64,000 nt of DNA, from assembly GCA_963205005.1 (NCBI GenBank), contig CAUJHW010000114.1, positions 1 through 64,000 of the forward strand, in the 5' to 3' direction. Origin of the DNA: Pseudomonadota bacterium (lineage in GTDB: Bacteria; Pseudomonadota; Alphaproteobacteria; Caulobacterales; Caulobacteraceae). Below are positions 38,879 through 49,273 of the stretch, one piece after another. Under the pieces are notes generated by a model. The model was given only the letters and a program-made list of their open reading frames with translations, made no database searches and was not told the DNA's origin. Both the position numbers and the translations under genes were made by a program. The stretch's first letter is position 1, and every line of letters begins with the position of its first letter.

Positions 38879-40417
38879 TCAGGCGCTGAGGCCCGCCAGT
38901 CGTCGGGCGCACGCTGTCTCGGCGGCCGTAGAGAGGCCGACGGCGGGCGCCAGTCTCCGGACCTCGACGTCCGCGTCGCCGTAGGGCCAGAAGCGGATCA
39001 GGCGGGCCTTGGCGCGCTTGCCCGTGGGGCGCACGCGAAGCTCGATCTCACGGCTCATGTCGCCCGCGGCGAAGCGCCAGGACTCCAGGGCCATGCCGTT
39101 TCGCAGGCCGCTGTTCCAGGCCGGACCGCCCCGCCGGACCCCCTTCACCACCCGTGCGGCGAAAGAGCCCCCGGCGTCGAACCCGGCGTCGAACCCGGGC
39201 GAGACGGTGACCCGGGCGTCCAGGCAGCCGTTGAACAGCGTCTCCGGCAGGGGGATCGGAGCCTCGCCGCCGGCGTAGCGGGCGATGTCGGGCCGCAGGT
39301 CCAGCCGCGCCACGACCCAGGCGGCGGAAACCAGGCCCGTGACCAGATCGGGACCCTGGCCCGCGGGAAACTGGCGATAGTGGTCGCGCATGCGCAGGAT
39401 CACGTCGTCCAGGTCAGCGCGGCCGCCGGTCTTGCGGCGGATGTCCTCGTCCCATTTCAGCGCCAGGATGACGCCCCGCCGGCCGGGGTCGCGGCTGTGA
39501 TCAGCCTCGTCAAGATCGGCCACGGCGGCTCTTGGCGTCAGCAGGCCGGCCCTCAGCATGAGCCTGCCGGCAAGCAGGTCGCCAAGTCCCGTCGTCAGCC
39601 AGGCGGGCGCGCCTCCGGTCGGCGGCTGACCCAGTCGCGACGGGATCCAGGCTCCGATCCGCGCCCGGGCGATGTCCGACGGCAGTCCGGGGTCGGACAG
39701 GGCGCCGGTGGCGATGGCCATCCCGTCGCCGAGGTCCCGGGGCGAGCCGGTGAAGGGCCCCGCGATGATCACGTAGGGACCTCGCGCATCACTCCAGAAG
39801 CTGTCGACCGCCGCCAGGGCCGGCGCGGCGATCCCGGCGAGCCGGTCGGCCCCCGCCGGATCGCCCAGCAGGGCGGCGCGGACCTCGCCGCCGGCCACGG
39901 CCCGGCTGGCGGTCTGCAGGCGGACGCCGGCGGCCAGCACCGAGGGTCTCAGGTCCGCCACTGTCGTCGGAGATCCGCCCGCGCCACGTTCGAGGTCTGA
40001 TGCGATGCGCCAGCCCTCGGGCAGGCGTCCCCAGCGGACCGTGGCAATCTCCGTCGCCCGGCCTTCGGGGACGGCGAACACGCCTTCGCCGGGGGTGACC
40101 ATGCCGGTCGCGTCGCCGCCGGCGGGACGGATCTGGTAGCGGATGGTCAGCCGGGCGCCCGGCCTGTGCCGCAGGCTGCGGGTCCCGGCCCCATCTGCGG
40201 TGACCCGCGCCCCCTCGATCCGGGGTTCGCCGGAATAGCCGTCGGGCAGCCTCAGCCGGGTCTCGCCGTCAGTGTCGCCCCGCATGCGGATCTCGAGGTC
40301 CAGCACCGGCGCCTGGCCGGCGACCGGCGTGATCCCCAGTCGGTATTCGACAGGAGAAGGGCGGGCGGCGCCCAGCAAAAGCACGCTGGCGGTGGCAAGG
40401 AGCAGGCGGCGGACCAT
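38879..40417 (-). CDS. exported M61 peptidase-like protein lacking HEXXH
   Basis: Signal peptide; 'PAWLTTGLGDLLAGRL' resembles the M61 WxxEGxxxYYA segment but no HEXXH upstream. Confidence 0.5.
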   Translation of the reverse strand: MVRRLLLATASVLLLGAARPSPVEYRLGITPVAGQAPVLDLEIRMRGDTDGETRLRLPDGYSGEPRIEGARVTADGAGTRSLRHRPGARLTIRYQIRPAGGDATGMVTPGEGVFAVPEGRATEIATVRWGRLPEGWRIASDLERGAGGSPTTVADLRPSVLAAGVRLQTASRAVAGGEVRAALLGDPAGADRLAGIAAPALAAVDSFWSDARGPYVIIAGPFTGSPRDLGDGMAIATGALSDPGLPSDIARARIGAWIPSRLGQPPTGGAPAWLTTGLGDLLAGRLMLRAGLLTPRAAVADLDEADHSRDPGRRGVILALKWDEDIRRKTGGRADLDDVILRMRDHYRQFPAGQGPDLVTGLVSAAWVVARLDLRPDIARYAGGEAPIPLPETLFNGCLDARVTVSPGFDAGFDAGGSFAARVVKGVRRGGPAWNSGLRNGMALESWRFAAGDMSREIELRVRPTGKRAKARLIRFWPYGDADVEVRRLAPAVGLSTAAETACARRLAGLSA

Positions 40418-40433
40418 CGGTCCCCTTGTACGA

Positions 40434-41021
40434 CTATTCGACGGGTTCGCAGTCGAAGCGATCGATCTGGCCGTTTTGAAGGCGGAAGATCGCATCCTGC
40501 GGAACGTGCTGGGCCACGGTGGTCGCGCGGTCCAGCCCCGCATAGGCGCCGCGCAGCAGCCGTCCCCAGACCCCGTGACTGACTGCGATCACCTTGCGCT
40601 CCGGTTCGGCCGGCAGGCTGGACAGCCAGTCCGAGGCCCTGCCCATAACGTCCTCATAGGTCTCGCCACCCGGCGCCAGGAAGAACTGGTCGCCTGTCCC
40701 GGCCGCCTCCGGATAGCGCAGGGAGATATCGGCCCAGAGGTGACCTTCCCATTCGCCGCAGAAGATCTCGGACAGGCGGTGGTCGACGTCGGGCTCCAGA
40801 CCCGTGGCCTCTGCCACGGCGTCGGCGGTCTGACGCGCGCGACCGATCGGGCTGCAGACCAGCGACCAGTCCCCGGGCTCGCGGCGGACCAGGTCGGCGA
40901 CCAGCCGGGCCATGGCCGCGGCCTGACGCTCGCCCAGGGGCGTAAGGGCAGATTCGGTGTGCCCCTGGATTCGGCGTTCGCGGTTCCAGAAGGTCTCGCC
41001 GTGGCGGACGAGGAGGATCAT
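40434..41021 (-). CDS. histidine phosphatase family protein
   Basis: '[29 protein letters not shown]' RHGE motif. Confidence 0.9.
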   Translation of the reverse strand: MILLVRHGETFWNRERRIQGHTESALTPLGERQAAAMARLVADLVRREPGDWSLVCSPIGRARQTADAVAEATGLEPDVDHRLSEIFCGEWEGHLWADISLRYPEAAGTGDQFFLAPGGETYEDVMGRASDWLSSLPAEPERKVIAVSHGVWGRLLRGAYAGLDRATTVAQHVPQDAIFRLQNGQIDRFDCEPVE

Positions 41022-41803
41022 TTCTTGCGGCGCACCACGGGATGCGAGGTCGACAGGCCGCCGTCCACCGCCAGCGTCTGGCCATTCACGTAGGAGGCGT
41101 CGTCCGAGGCCAGGAACAGGGCCGCCGCGGCGATCTCTTCCGGCTCGCCGTAGCGGGTGGTGGGGTTCAGCTGGCCGATCTTGTCCTCGTTGCCGCGGGC
41201 GCGCGCGCCATCGAAGATCGGCTTGGTCATCCCGGTCTCGATCAGGCCCGGCGCGACCGCGTTGACCCGCACGCCGGTGCCGTAGAGCTCGTTGCAGGCG
41301 GTCTGCACCAGGCTGATCACCCCGGCCTTGGAGGCTGAATAGGCGGGGCCGCCGGCGCCGGAGCGGATGCCCGCGACGGAGGCGGTGCAGATGATCGAGC
41401 CCTTGCCGTTGGGGATCATGGCCGCCGACGCATACTTCACGCCCAGGAACGCGCCGATCAGGTTCACCCGCAGGATCTCCGACCAGTAGTCGGCGGTCTG
41501 CTCGTGCAGGGGGGCGAAGCCGCCGGAGATGCCGGCGTTGGCCCAGAACACGTCGAGCCGGCCATGCTCCGAGATCGCCCGGTCCACGAGTGACTTCACG
41601 AAGGCGTCGTCGCCGGCGTCACCCACCAGGGCCACGGCCTTGCCACCGGCGGCCACGATGGCGGCGGCGGTGTCGTTCACGCCCTCGGCGCGGTCGGCGA
41701 TGATCATGTTCGCGCCTTCCGAGGCGAACAGCTTTGCGGCGGCGCGGCCGATGCCGCTGGCGGCGCCGGTGATGACGGCCGTACGGCCGGAAAGACGTCC
41801 CAT
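41018..41803 (-). CDS. SDR family oxidoreductase
   Basis: '[22 protein letters not shown]', '[11 protein letters not shown]'. Confidence 0.92.
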   Translation of the reverse strand: MGRLSGRTAVITGAASGIGRAAAKLFASEGANMIIADRAEGVNDTAAAIVAAGGKAVALVGDAGDDAFVKSLVDRAISEHGRLDVFWANAGISGGFAPLHEQTADYWSEILRVNLIGAFLGVKYASAAMIPNGKGSIICTASVAGIRSGAGGPAYSASKAGVISLVQTACNELYGTGVRVNAVAPGLIETGMTKPIFDGARARGNEDKIGQLNPTTRYGEPEEIAAAALFLASDDASYVNGQTLAVDGGLSTSHPVVRRKK

Positions 41804-41811
41804 GGGAATTC

Positions 41812-42651
41812 CTAGGCTGAAGGTTTGGCGCGCGCGACGGCGCTGAGGATGGCGTCGACGAAGATGTCGTACAGGCCCGGCGGCAGGTCGTGGCCCATGC
41901 CGGGGATCATGCGCAGCTCCGCGCCGGGAATGGCGGCGGCGGTGGTTTCCCCGCCGATCGGCTGGACCAGCGTGTCATCGGTTCCGTGCAGAACGACGGT
42001 CGGGACGTCCAGCTTGCGCAGCTCGGGAGTCCGGTCGCCGTCGGCGCCGATCGCGGCGCGCTGGCGCACCACGCCGGCGGGATTGAAGGCCCGGCGATAC
42101 TCGGCCTCGATCCGCGCGCGCAGTTCGGCGTCGGTCCACGGGTAGGCCGGGCTGCCGATGGTGCGGCCGCTGCGCATCTGGTGGGCGGCGAAGGCCTCGA
42201 AGTCGACCTTGGGGTCCGGCGGCGCGACATTGAGGACCGCGGCAGCCTCCGGCGTCGAGGTCAGGGTGCCCCGCGCCCCCGGCGCGGACATGATCGAGGT
42301 CAGCGAGAGCACCCGGTCAGGATGGTCGATGGCCATCCGCTGGACGATCATGCCGCCCATCGACACGCCGGCGATGTGCGCCCGGCTCACCCCTGCCGCG
42401 TCGAGCACGGCCATGCCGTCGCGGGCCATGTCGGCCAGGGTGTAGGCCTCTTCAGGCCAGCTGGAGAGGCCGGTGTCGCGATTGTCGAAACGGATGGCGC
42501 GATAGCCGCGCGCCACCAGCTTCTCGCAGAACGCTTCGGGCCAGCGGGTCATCTGCGACCCCAGCCCGCTCACCAGCAGGATGGCCTCCGGCTGGTCGTC
42601 GCCGAACGACTGGAATTCGATTTCAACGCCGCCGTTGCGGGCTCTAGGCAT
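41812..42651 (-). CDS. alpha/beta hydrolase
   Basis: '[22 protein letters not shown]'. Confidence 0.88.
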   Translation of the reverse strand: MPRARNGGVEIEFQSFGDDQPEAILLVSGLGSQMTRWPEAFCEKLVARGYRAIRFDNRDTGLSSWPEEAYTLADMARDGMAVLDAAGVSRAHIAGVSMGGMIVQRMAIDHPDRVLSLTSIMSAPGARGTLTSTPEAAAVLNVAPPDPKVDFEAFAAHQMRSGRTIGSPAYPWTDAELRARIEAEYRRAFNPAGVVRQRAAIGADGDRTPELRKLDVPTVVLHGTDDTLVQPIGGETTAAAIPGAELRMIPGMGHDLPPGLYDIFVDAILSAVARAKPSA

Positions 42652-42794
42652 GGGTTACCCTTCCGGAAATGTATCTTCTGGGTTGAATGCGGCGCTGCGA
42701 ACCCCCCTCCGCGCGTGAATCGGCTAGTCTTTCGCTGACACGAGTGCCAATCATGACCCTTGGAGTCGCCTTGGGGGAGGGACCGGCCGAGAGC

Positions 42795-42887
42795 ATGCGC
42801 GTCATCGTTCCATTGCTGCTTTCCCTGGCGATGTGGGCGTTCATCCTGCTTGGCCTGGTCGGACTCTGGCTGAAGATTTTCGGCTGA
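42795..42887 (+). CDS. candidate micro-membrane protein
   Basis: 30 aa MRVIVPLLLSLAMWAFILLGLVGLWLKIFG, purine-rich RBS GGGGGAGGGA upstream; alternative ATG at 42753. Confidence 0.35.
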   Translation: MRVIVPLLLSLAMWAFILLGLVGLWLKIFG

Positions 42888-42894
42888 CGGGTCC

Positions 42895-43860
42895 TTAAGG
42901 GATAAGCAGCACACGCCCCACCGCCTGCCGGCTCTCGATGTAGCTGTGCGCGGCCGCGGCCTCCGACAGGGGGAACGTGCGGTCGATCACCACCTTGAGC
43001 TCGCCCTTCGCAACCCGGTCGATCAGGCTGGCCATGTTCTTCTGGACACGGTCGGTGTTGATCTCGGCGCCCAGGAACACGCCCGAGATGGTCCGGTTGC
43101 CGCCCATGAGGGTGCTCAGGTCCATCTTCTGGCGGTCACGGCCAGCCTGGCCCACCGTGGAGACCCGGCCACGATAGGCGAGGCTGAGGATCGAGCCCTG
43201 CAGCACCGCGCCGCCGACCGAATCCACGACCACATCGGCGCCGTGCTTCTCGGTGATGCGCATGACCTCCTCGACCACGTCATGGGTGGCGTAGTTGATC
43301 CCGTGGGTCATGCCGAGCGGCTTGAGCTTCTCCAGCCGCTCATCGGACGAGGCGGTGGCGATGACCATCTTCGCCCCGGCCCTGGCGGCCAGCTGGATCG
43401 CGGCCACGCCCACGCCGGAGGCGCCGGCCTGGATCAGCGCGATCTCGCCGGCCTTCAGGCGTCCGAACTCGAACAGGCAGTCGTCCGCCGTGCCGAAGGT
43501 CACCGGGATCACCGAGGCTTCCTGGAACGACAGGCTGTCCGGGATCTTCCAGGCTGTCCGGGCCGAGACGGCGCGCAACTCGGCATGGCTGCCCCAGCCG
43601 CTGGTCGTGCAGACCCGGTCGCCGACCTTCAGGTGGGAGACCTCGGACCCGACCTCGATCACCTCGCCCGCGGCCTGGTAGCCGACGACGTGGGGGTTGG
43701 TCATCAGCGGCCCGCCGAAGCGGTTCAGTGTGTCGCCGCCCTCGATCGCGATCGCCGCGACGCGGATCACGACGCCCTTGGGATGGCACTGGGGATCCGG
43801 CACGTCCTCATAGCGCAGGACCTCGGGCGGACCGTTCTCGTAGTAGACGGCGGCTTTCAT
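42895..43860 (-). CDS. zinc-binding alcohol dehydrogenase / quinone oxidoreductase family
   Basis: 'MKAAVYYENGPPEVLRYEDVPDPQ'; 'ALIQAGASGVGVAAIQLAARAGA'. Confidence 0.9.
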   Translation of the reverse strand: MKAAVYYENGPPEVLRYEDVPDPQCHPKGVVIRVAAIAIEGGDTLNRFGGPLMTNPHVVGYQAAGEVIEVGSEVSHLKVGDRVCTTSGWGSHAELRAVSARTAWKIPDSLSFQEASVIPVTFGTADDCLFEFGRLKAGEIALIQAGASGVGVAAIQLAARAGAKMVIATASSDERLEKLKPLGMTHGINYATHDVVEEVMRITEKHGADVVVDSVGGAVLQGSILSLAYRGRVSTVGQAGRDRQKMDLSTLMGGNRTISGVFLGAEINTDRVQKNMASLIDRVAKGELKVVIDRTFPLSEAAAAHSYIESRQAVGRVLLIP

Positions 43861-43931
43861 GGACGTTTCCTCAAACGCTTGTTTGACGTCACCAATTCCA
43901 CGGGCAAGCTGAGGGTGCAAGTGAGGAACCC

Positions 43932-44609
43932 ATGCATCTCGCCAAGCCCCGGTTCGACATCGGACTCGCCACCAACGACCTGGAACCCATGCTCGCCTTC
44001 TGGCAGGGCGAAGCCGGCGTGCCGTTCGACCACCTGCTGCCGATCCGCCGTGGACAGGACCAGCACCGGCACGATCTCCTCGGCAGCGTACTGAAGATCA
44101 ACCACCACGCCACGCCGCTGCCGGACACGCCGCCGAGCGGCTACCGCGAACTGCTGGTTGCGCGCGAGGGCCTGGCCACGCCCGCCGCCCTGACCGATCC
44201 GGAGGGCAATCGCGTCACCCTGGTTCCGCCCGGCCATGAGGGCGTCACCCAGATCGGCGTGCGGCTGGGCGTCCGCGATGTCGAGGCCCACCGGCGGTTC
44301 TACCGCGAGGCGCTGGGGCTGCAGGAGGAACGCCCCGGGGCATTCCGGGCCGGCGAAGGACTGCTGATCCTGGAGCACGATCCCGACGCGCCCTCGGACG
44401 CCGAGATGCGAGGCCATGGCTGGCGCTACATCACGTTCCAGGTGTTCAAGGTCGACGACGAACACGCCGCCGTGCTGGCGAAAGGCGGGCGCGAGGCCAT
44501 GCCGCCGACCACGCTGGGAACGACCGCGCGGATCTCCATGGTCCGCGACCCTGACGGCAACTGGATCGAATTGTCCCAGCGCGCCTCGATCACAGGCAGC
44601 CTGACCTAG
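43932..44609 (+). CDS. VOC family (glyoxalase-like) protein
   Basis: Two VOC repeats 'FDIGLATNDLEPMLAFW' and 'IGVRLGVRDVEAHRRFYREALG'. Confidence 0.85.
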   Translation: MHLAKPRFDIGLATNDLEPMLAFWQGEAGVPFDHLLPIRRGQDQHRHDLLGSVLKINHHATPLPDTPPSGYRELLVAREGLATPAALTDPEGNRVTLVPPGHEGVTQIGVRLGVRDVEAHRRFYREALGLQEERPGAFRAGEGLLILEHDPDAPSDAEMRGHGWRYITFQVFKVDDEHAAVLAKGGREAMPPTTLGTTARISMVRDPDGNWIELSQRASITGSLT

Positions 44610-45766
44610 CCGTTCCGCTTCACGAAGTTGCGGATCGCCGAGATGATGCGGTCCTGGACGTCCGGCTGCAGGTAGGCGTGCATGGGCAGAGCGATGACCC
44701 TCTCAGCCGCCGCCTCGGTTGCGGGAAGGCCGCCGGGCTGGGGGTAGTCCGCGTAGGGCCCCTGCCGGTGCAGGGGGACCGGATAGTAGACGGCGGTCGG
44801 GATCTCCTGGCTGCGCAGGTGGGCGGCCAGGCCGTCGCGGTCGTCGGTCTGGATCGTGTACTGGGCCCAGACGGAGACGCCGCCCGCAATCACCCGGGGC
44901 ACGCCGACCACGTCGCCCAGCCCCTCGGCATAGCGCGCGGCGACCCGGCCCCGGGCCTCGATCTCGTCCGGGAAGATCGCCAGCTTCTGCAGCAGGACGG
45001 CGGCCTGGATCGTGTCCATCCGGGCGTTCATGCCGACGCGCATGTTCAGGTATTTGGGGTCGTGGTCGAAGGTGCGGCCTTCGAGATCGGACGCCACGGC
45101 CTGGCCGTGGACGCGCAGGCTGACCAGAAGGTCGTACAGGCGCGCGTCCTTGCAGAGGACTGCGCCGCCATCGCCGTAGCAGCCCAGTGGCTTGGCCGGG
45201 AAGAAGGAGGTCGTGGTGACATCGGCCCAGTGCAGAGGGTGGTGGCCGTCCAGCGTGCAGCCGAACCCCTGGGCGCTGTCGGCGATCAGCTTCAGACCAT
45301 GCTTCGCGGCGATCGCAGCAAGCGCTGGATAGTCGGCCGGCTGGCCGAACAGATCGACGGCGATGATTGCGCGGGGCGTCAGCTCGCCGGCGGCCTTCAC
45401 GGCGTGGATCGCGGCTTCCAGCTTCGCCGGGTCGATATTGTAGGTGTCCGGCAGCACGTCCACGAATACGGGCGAGGCGCCCACAAGCGGCATGACCTCG
45501 GCGGTGGCGGCGAAGGTGAACGACGGGCAGAACACCGCATCGCCCGGACCGATCTCCCAGGCCATCAGCGGCAGGACCAGCGCTTCGGTGCCGGACCCGC
45601 AGGTGAGCGCATGGGGCGCCTGGCCGAAGTCGCGGAGCGCCGCCTCCAGCTGGCCGATCTCCGGGCCCATGACATAGGCGCCCGAGCGGACAACCTTGAG
45701 GATCGCGTCCTCAAGCGGCTGGCCCAGGCGCTGGCGCTGGGCGTGCAGGTCGATGAATGGGATCAT
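44606..45766 (-). CDS. DegT/DnrJ/EryC1/StrS family aminotransferase
   Basis: 'MIPFIDLHAQRQRLGQPLEDAILKVVRSGAYVMGPEIGQLE'; 'TTSFFPAKPLGCYGDGGAV' PLP-Lys region. Confidence 0.92.
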   Translation of the reverse strand: MIPFIDLHAQRQRLGQPLEDAILKVVRSGAYVMGPEIGQLEAALRDFGQAPHALTCGSGTEALVLPLMAWEIGPGDAVFCPSFTFAATAEVMPLVGASPVFVDVLPDTYNIDPAKLEAAIHAVKAAGELTPRAIIAVDLFGQPADYPALAAIAAKHGLKLIADSAQGFGCTLDGHHPLHWADVTTTSFFPAKPLGCYGDGGAVLCKDARLYDLLVSLRVHGQAVASDLEGRTFDHDPKYLNMRVGMNARMDTIQAAVLLQKLAIFPDEIEARGRVAARYAEGLGDVVGVPRVIAGGVSVWAQYTIQTDDRDGLAAHLRSQEIPTAVYYPVPLHRQGPYADYPQPGGLPATEAAAERVIALPMHAYLQPDVQDRIISAIRNFVKRNG

Positions 45767-45831
45767 GGCGCAGGCTTATGCCCTGCGTCGGGGCGTAAGG
45801 CCAAAACACGCTTGGTGACGGGCTGTTGCGC

Positions 45832-47907
45832 TCAGGTCCGGGTCATCGACGCCGGGCCGTGCATGGCCGGGTCAGAGATGCCGTCGCGGCCGGTTTCAAG
45901 CCTGCCGGCATATCGGCGGAGCCAGCCGGGATGGGCCGGCAGGGTGACGGAGACGTCGTGCCAGCCCCGCACACCCTTCACCGGCCACATGACCGCCCTG
46001 GCCTCGCCGGGCGCGAGTCGCAGGCGCTGGACGCGCGAGCCATAGGCGTTGGCGGCAACCTCGGCGTCCAGAGGTGCGGCATCCTCGTTCCTCAACGACA
46101 CAGCCAGCGCATCGCCGTCGCCAGCGACGGTCAGGCTGACCTGCGGACGGGCGCCGCCCCGGAAGTGGCGGTGGAAACCGGACGGCCCCAGCACCCACAG
46201 ATCACAGGCCTCGCCGCTGAACGGAATCGTGGCCCCCAGGTCGTCGAGCGCACCCACTGTGTACCGGCGCGGCGGGCCGCTCAGGTCTTTCAGATCGTAG
46301 ACGTGGAAGACCGCGCCGGCGTCACCGCGGTTGGTGAAACGGACATGCGCGACTCCGGCATCCAGCGTGAGGTTCGCCTCCAGCACATAGGGCAGCGCCC
46401 GGGAGGGGCGCACGCCCGGCGCCTGCACGGGCGCAATGAGGGTTGCCGGCGTCGGGGGCCGTGTGGTCTTCAGCATCGCCCTGGCGCGGGCGGCGGTCTC
46501 GCGGGTCGCGGGCAAGGTGGGCGGCTTGCCGCGATTGGGCGCCCGGAAGTCGAAGCAGGTGGTCAGATCGCCACAGACGGCGCGGCGCCAGGGCGAGAGG
46601 TTGGGCTCCATCACCCCGAACCGGGCCTCGAGGAAGCGGATCACCGAGGTGTGGTCGAACACCTGGGAGTTCACCCAGCCGCCCCGGCTCCACGGCGAGA
46701 TGGCGTACATCGGCACCCGGGGGCCGAGGCCGTAGGGCCGGCCGACGTACATGGGCACGTCCATCGACTCCGACGGGTTGCGGACGTCGTGATGCTCGCC
46801 GGTCAGGTCGACCGTGGATCCGCCTAGAAGGGCGCCGGTGGCGTCGCGGGACGGCGGGGCTGGCGGCGGGACGTGATCAAAGAAGCCGTCGTTCTCGTCG
46901 AACATCAGCAGCAGCACCGTCTTCGCCCAGACCTTCGGGTTGGCGGTCAGGGCGTCCAGCACCTGGGCGGTGTAGTCCGCGCCCTGGGCCGGGCTGGAGG
47001 GGCCGGGGTGCTCGGAGGCGATGGCCGGGGCGACGATGTGGCAGACCTGCGGCAGGGCGTCGGCCAGGACGTCGGCGCGCAGCCGGTCGAGGGTGTGCGT
47101 GGACAGCCCTTCCGCCGCCAGCGCCGGATCGGCGCCCTGCGCGCCCGCCTTCGAGGCGCGGTAGGCCGCGAAGCCTTCCAGCGGATTGTCGCCGAAGTTG
47201 TCGGCCATGTCCTGGTAGACCCGCCACGAAACGCCGGCCGCCTGCAGCCGTTCGGGATAGGTGGTCCAGGTGTAGGCGTCCTTCGGGCCGCCCTTCTCGG
47301 GCAGGCTGTCGTGCGAGTTGCTCAGCGATGGGCCGCCACCCTTGCCGAGTGGATCGTGGGTGCCGGTGAACAGGAACAGCCGGTTGGTGTTGGTGCCCAC
47401 CTGCATCGAGCAGTGGTAGGCGTCACATATCGTGAACGCGTCGGCCAGGGCGTACTGGAACGGCAGGTCGGCGGGCGTGTAGTAGCCCATGGAGTGGGCC
47501 CGCTTGGCGGCCGGCCAACTGGCCATGCGGCCCTGGTCCCAGGCGGCCTGGGCGTCGGTCCAGTTGTGCGGCGTCCCCTCGACCCGCATGTGGGCGAAGG
47601 TCTGGGTGGTGTTCAGCGGGAAGGGCGCGATGCGGGCCGGCTCAGCGCGCGGGGCATTGGCCTGGCTCCAGACGGTGCGCCCCTCGGGCAGCGGGATCGG
47701 GTGCGGGTCGGCAAAGCCGCGGACCCCTTTCATCACGCCGAAATAGTGATCGAAGCTGCGGTTCTCCTGCATCAGGATCACCACGTGACCGACGTCTGCG
47801 ATCGTGCCGGTGCGCACGCGCGCATTGATCGCCGCCGCCCGCGCGATGGCGGCGGGCAGGGCGCCGGCGGCGGTGGCGGCAATCAGGAGCTGGCGGCGGT
47901 CGAGCAT
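45832..47907 (-). CDS. phosphocholine-specific phospholipase C family, Tat-exported
   Basis: 'DRRQLLIAATAAG' Tat-like signal; 'HVVILMQENRSFDHYFG'. Confidence 0.9.
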   Translation of the reverse strand: MLDRRQLLIAATAAGALPAAIARAAAINARVRTGTIADVGHVVILMQENRSFDHYFGVMKGVRGFADPHPIPLPEGRTVWSQANAPRAEPARIAPFPLNTTQTFAHMRVEGTPHNWTDAQAAWDQGRMASWPAAKRAHSMGYYTPADLPFQYALADAFTICDAYHCSMQVGTNTNRLFLFTGTHDPLGKGGGPSLSNSHDSLPEKGGPKDAYTWTTYPERLQAAGVSWRVYQDMADNFGDNPLEGFAAYRASKAGAQGADPALAAEGLSTHTLDRLRADVLADALPQVCHIVAPAIASEHPGPSSPAQGADYTAQVLDALTANPKVWAKTVLLLMFDENDGFFDHVPPPAPPSRDATGALLGGSTVDLTGEHHDVRNPSESMDVPMYVGRPYGLGPRVPMYAISPWSRGGWVNSQVFDHTSVIRFLEARFGVMEPNLSPWRRAVCGDLTTCFDFRAPNRGKPPTLPATRETAARARAMLKTTRPPTPATLIAPVQAPGVRPSRALPYVLEANLTLDAGVAHVRFTNRGDAGAVFHVYDLKDLSGPPRRYTVGALDDLGATIPFSGEACDLWVLGPSGFHRHFRGGARPQVSLTVAGDGDALAVSLRNEDAAPLDAEVAANAYGSRVQRLRLAPGEARAVMWPVKGVRGWHDVSVTLPAHPGWLRRYAGRLETGRDGISDPAMHGPASMTRT

Positions 47908-47912
47908 GGTCC

Positions 47913-49202
47913 CTACGGCTTGTAGACCGTTCCGGTCTTCATCACGAAGCTGACGTTCTGCAGCACCGAGACGTCCTTCAGCGGGTCGCCCGCGACGGCG
48001 ATCAGGTCGGCGGAATGGCCGGGCGTCAGGCTGCCCGCGATGGCCGAGATCTGCAGGTGGTCTGCTGCGTTCACCGTGGCGGCCTGGATCGTCTCCAGCG
48101 GCGTCATGCCGGCCTTCACCATCAGGACGAACTCATAGGCGTTGTCGCCGTGGGCTGAGACGCCGGTGTCAGTCCCGAAGGCGATCTTGACGCCGCCCGC
48201 ATGGGCCCGCCGGGTCATGTCGATCATCATCGGCCCGGCCTGCAGCGCCTTGGCCGACTGCGCCGGCGTGAAGAAGTTGTTCGGCCCCTGGACGATCTTC
48301 ACGACATAGTCGCCCGCCATCAGGGTCGGGACCAGATAGCCGTTGTTCTTCTTAAGGAGCGCGACGCCCTCCGGGTCGAGGTAGGTGCCGTGCTCGATGG
48401 AATCGCCGCCGGCTTTCAGGAAGCTGACAATGCCGTCGCCGCCATGGGCATGAGCGGTGACCCGGCGGCCCATGCGATGGGCGCTCTCGACGATCGAGTT
48501 CAGCTCGTCCTGTGAGAACTGCTGGGCCAGTCCGGCGGCCGTATTGGACAGCACTCCGCCGGTGGCGGTGATCTTGATGACGTCGGCGCCCTGCTGGACC
48601 TGCTGACGCACCGCACGGCTGCAGTCGTCGGCGCCCGAGCAGACCGAGTTCGGCCGCAGGAGGTGCATGATGTCCTCCCGGAGGCCGTTCACGTCGCCGT
48701 GGCCGCCATGGACCGAGATCGCCGATCCGGCGGCGATGATCCGCGGGCCGGGCACGTCGCCCTGGGCGGTGGCCTTGCGGAGCGCGAACACCGCATCGTT
48801 GTCGCCACCGAGGTCCGCGACGGTTGTGAAGCCGGCCATGAGCGTGCGCCGGGCATAGCGGGCGCCGACCATCGCCTGTTCAGCCGAGGACTGGGTCACC
48901 TCCTCCAGCCGCTGGTTGGGATTGGACTGGCTGGTCAGGTGCACATGGCTGTCGATCAGCCCGGGCAGGACGAAACTGGACTTGAGGTCGATCACCTTGC
49001 CGCCCGGCTCGGAGACATAGCCGTCGGCAATGCGCACCACCTTGCCGCCCTGGATCACCAGGGTCTTCGCCGTCTCAACCTTCCCCGAGGCGGGGTCGAT
49101 CATCACCCGCCCGGCCTGGACGAAGGTGGTCGCCGGCGGCTGGGCTGCGGCGGGCGTGGAAAGAACGGCGGCGGCGAACGCGCCCAGGATCAGCTTGTGC
49201 AT
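47913..49202 (-). CDS. exported metal-dependent amidohydrolase family protein
   Basis: Signal peptide; 'VLPGLIDSHVHLTSQ', 'VTAHAHGGDG', 'IAFGTDTGVSAHGDN'. Confidence 0.9.
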   Translation of the reverse strand: MHKLILGAFAAAVLSTPAAAQPPATTFVQAGRVMIDPASGKVETAKTLVIQGGKVVRIADGYVSEPGGKVIDLKSSFVLPGLIDSHVHLTSQSNPNQRLEEVTQSSAEQAMVGARYARRTLMAGFTTVADLGGDNDAVFALRKATAQGDVPGPRIIAAGSAISVHGGHGDVNGLREDIMHLLRPNSVCSGADDCSRAVRQQVQQGADVIKITATGGVLSNTAAGLAQQFSQDELNSIVESAHRMGRRVTAHAHGGDGIVSFLKAGGDSIEHGTYLDPEGVALLKKNNGYLVPTLMAGDYVVKIVQGPNNFFTPAQSAKALQAGPMMIDMTRRAHAGGVKIAFGTDTGVSAHGDNAYEFVLMVKAGMTPLETIQAATVNAADHLQISAIAGSLTPGHSADLIAVAGDPLKDVSVLQNVSFVMKTGTVYKP

Positions 49203-49273
49203 TTCGGATCGGCCCCAGAGTTTCTCGGGACCGATCCTAGGCCGTTCGCGGCGCGGCGAAAGGGAGCCCCGCC

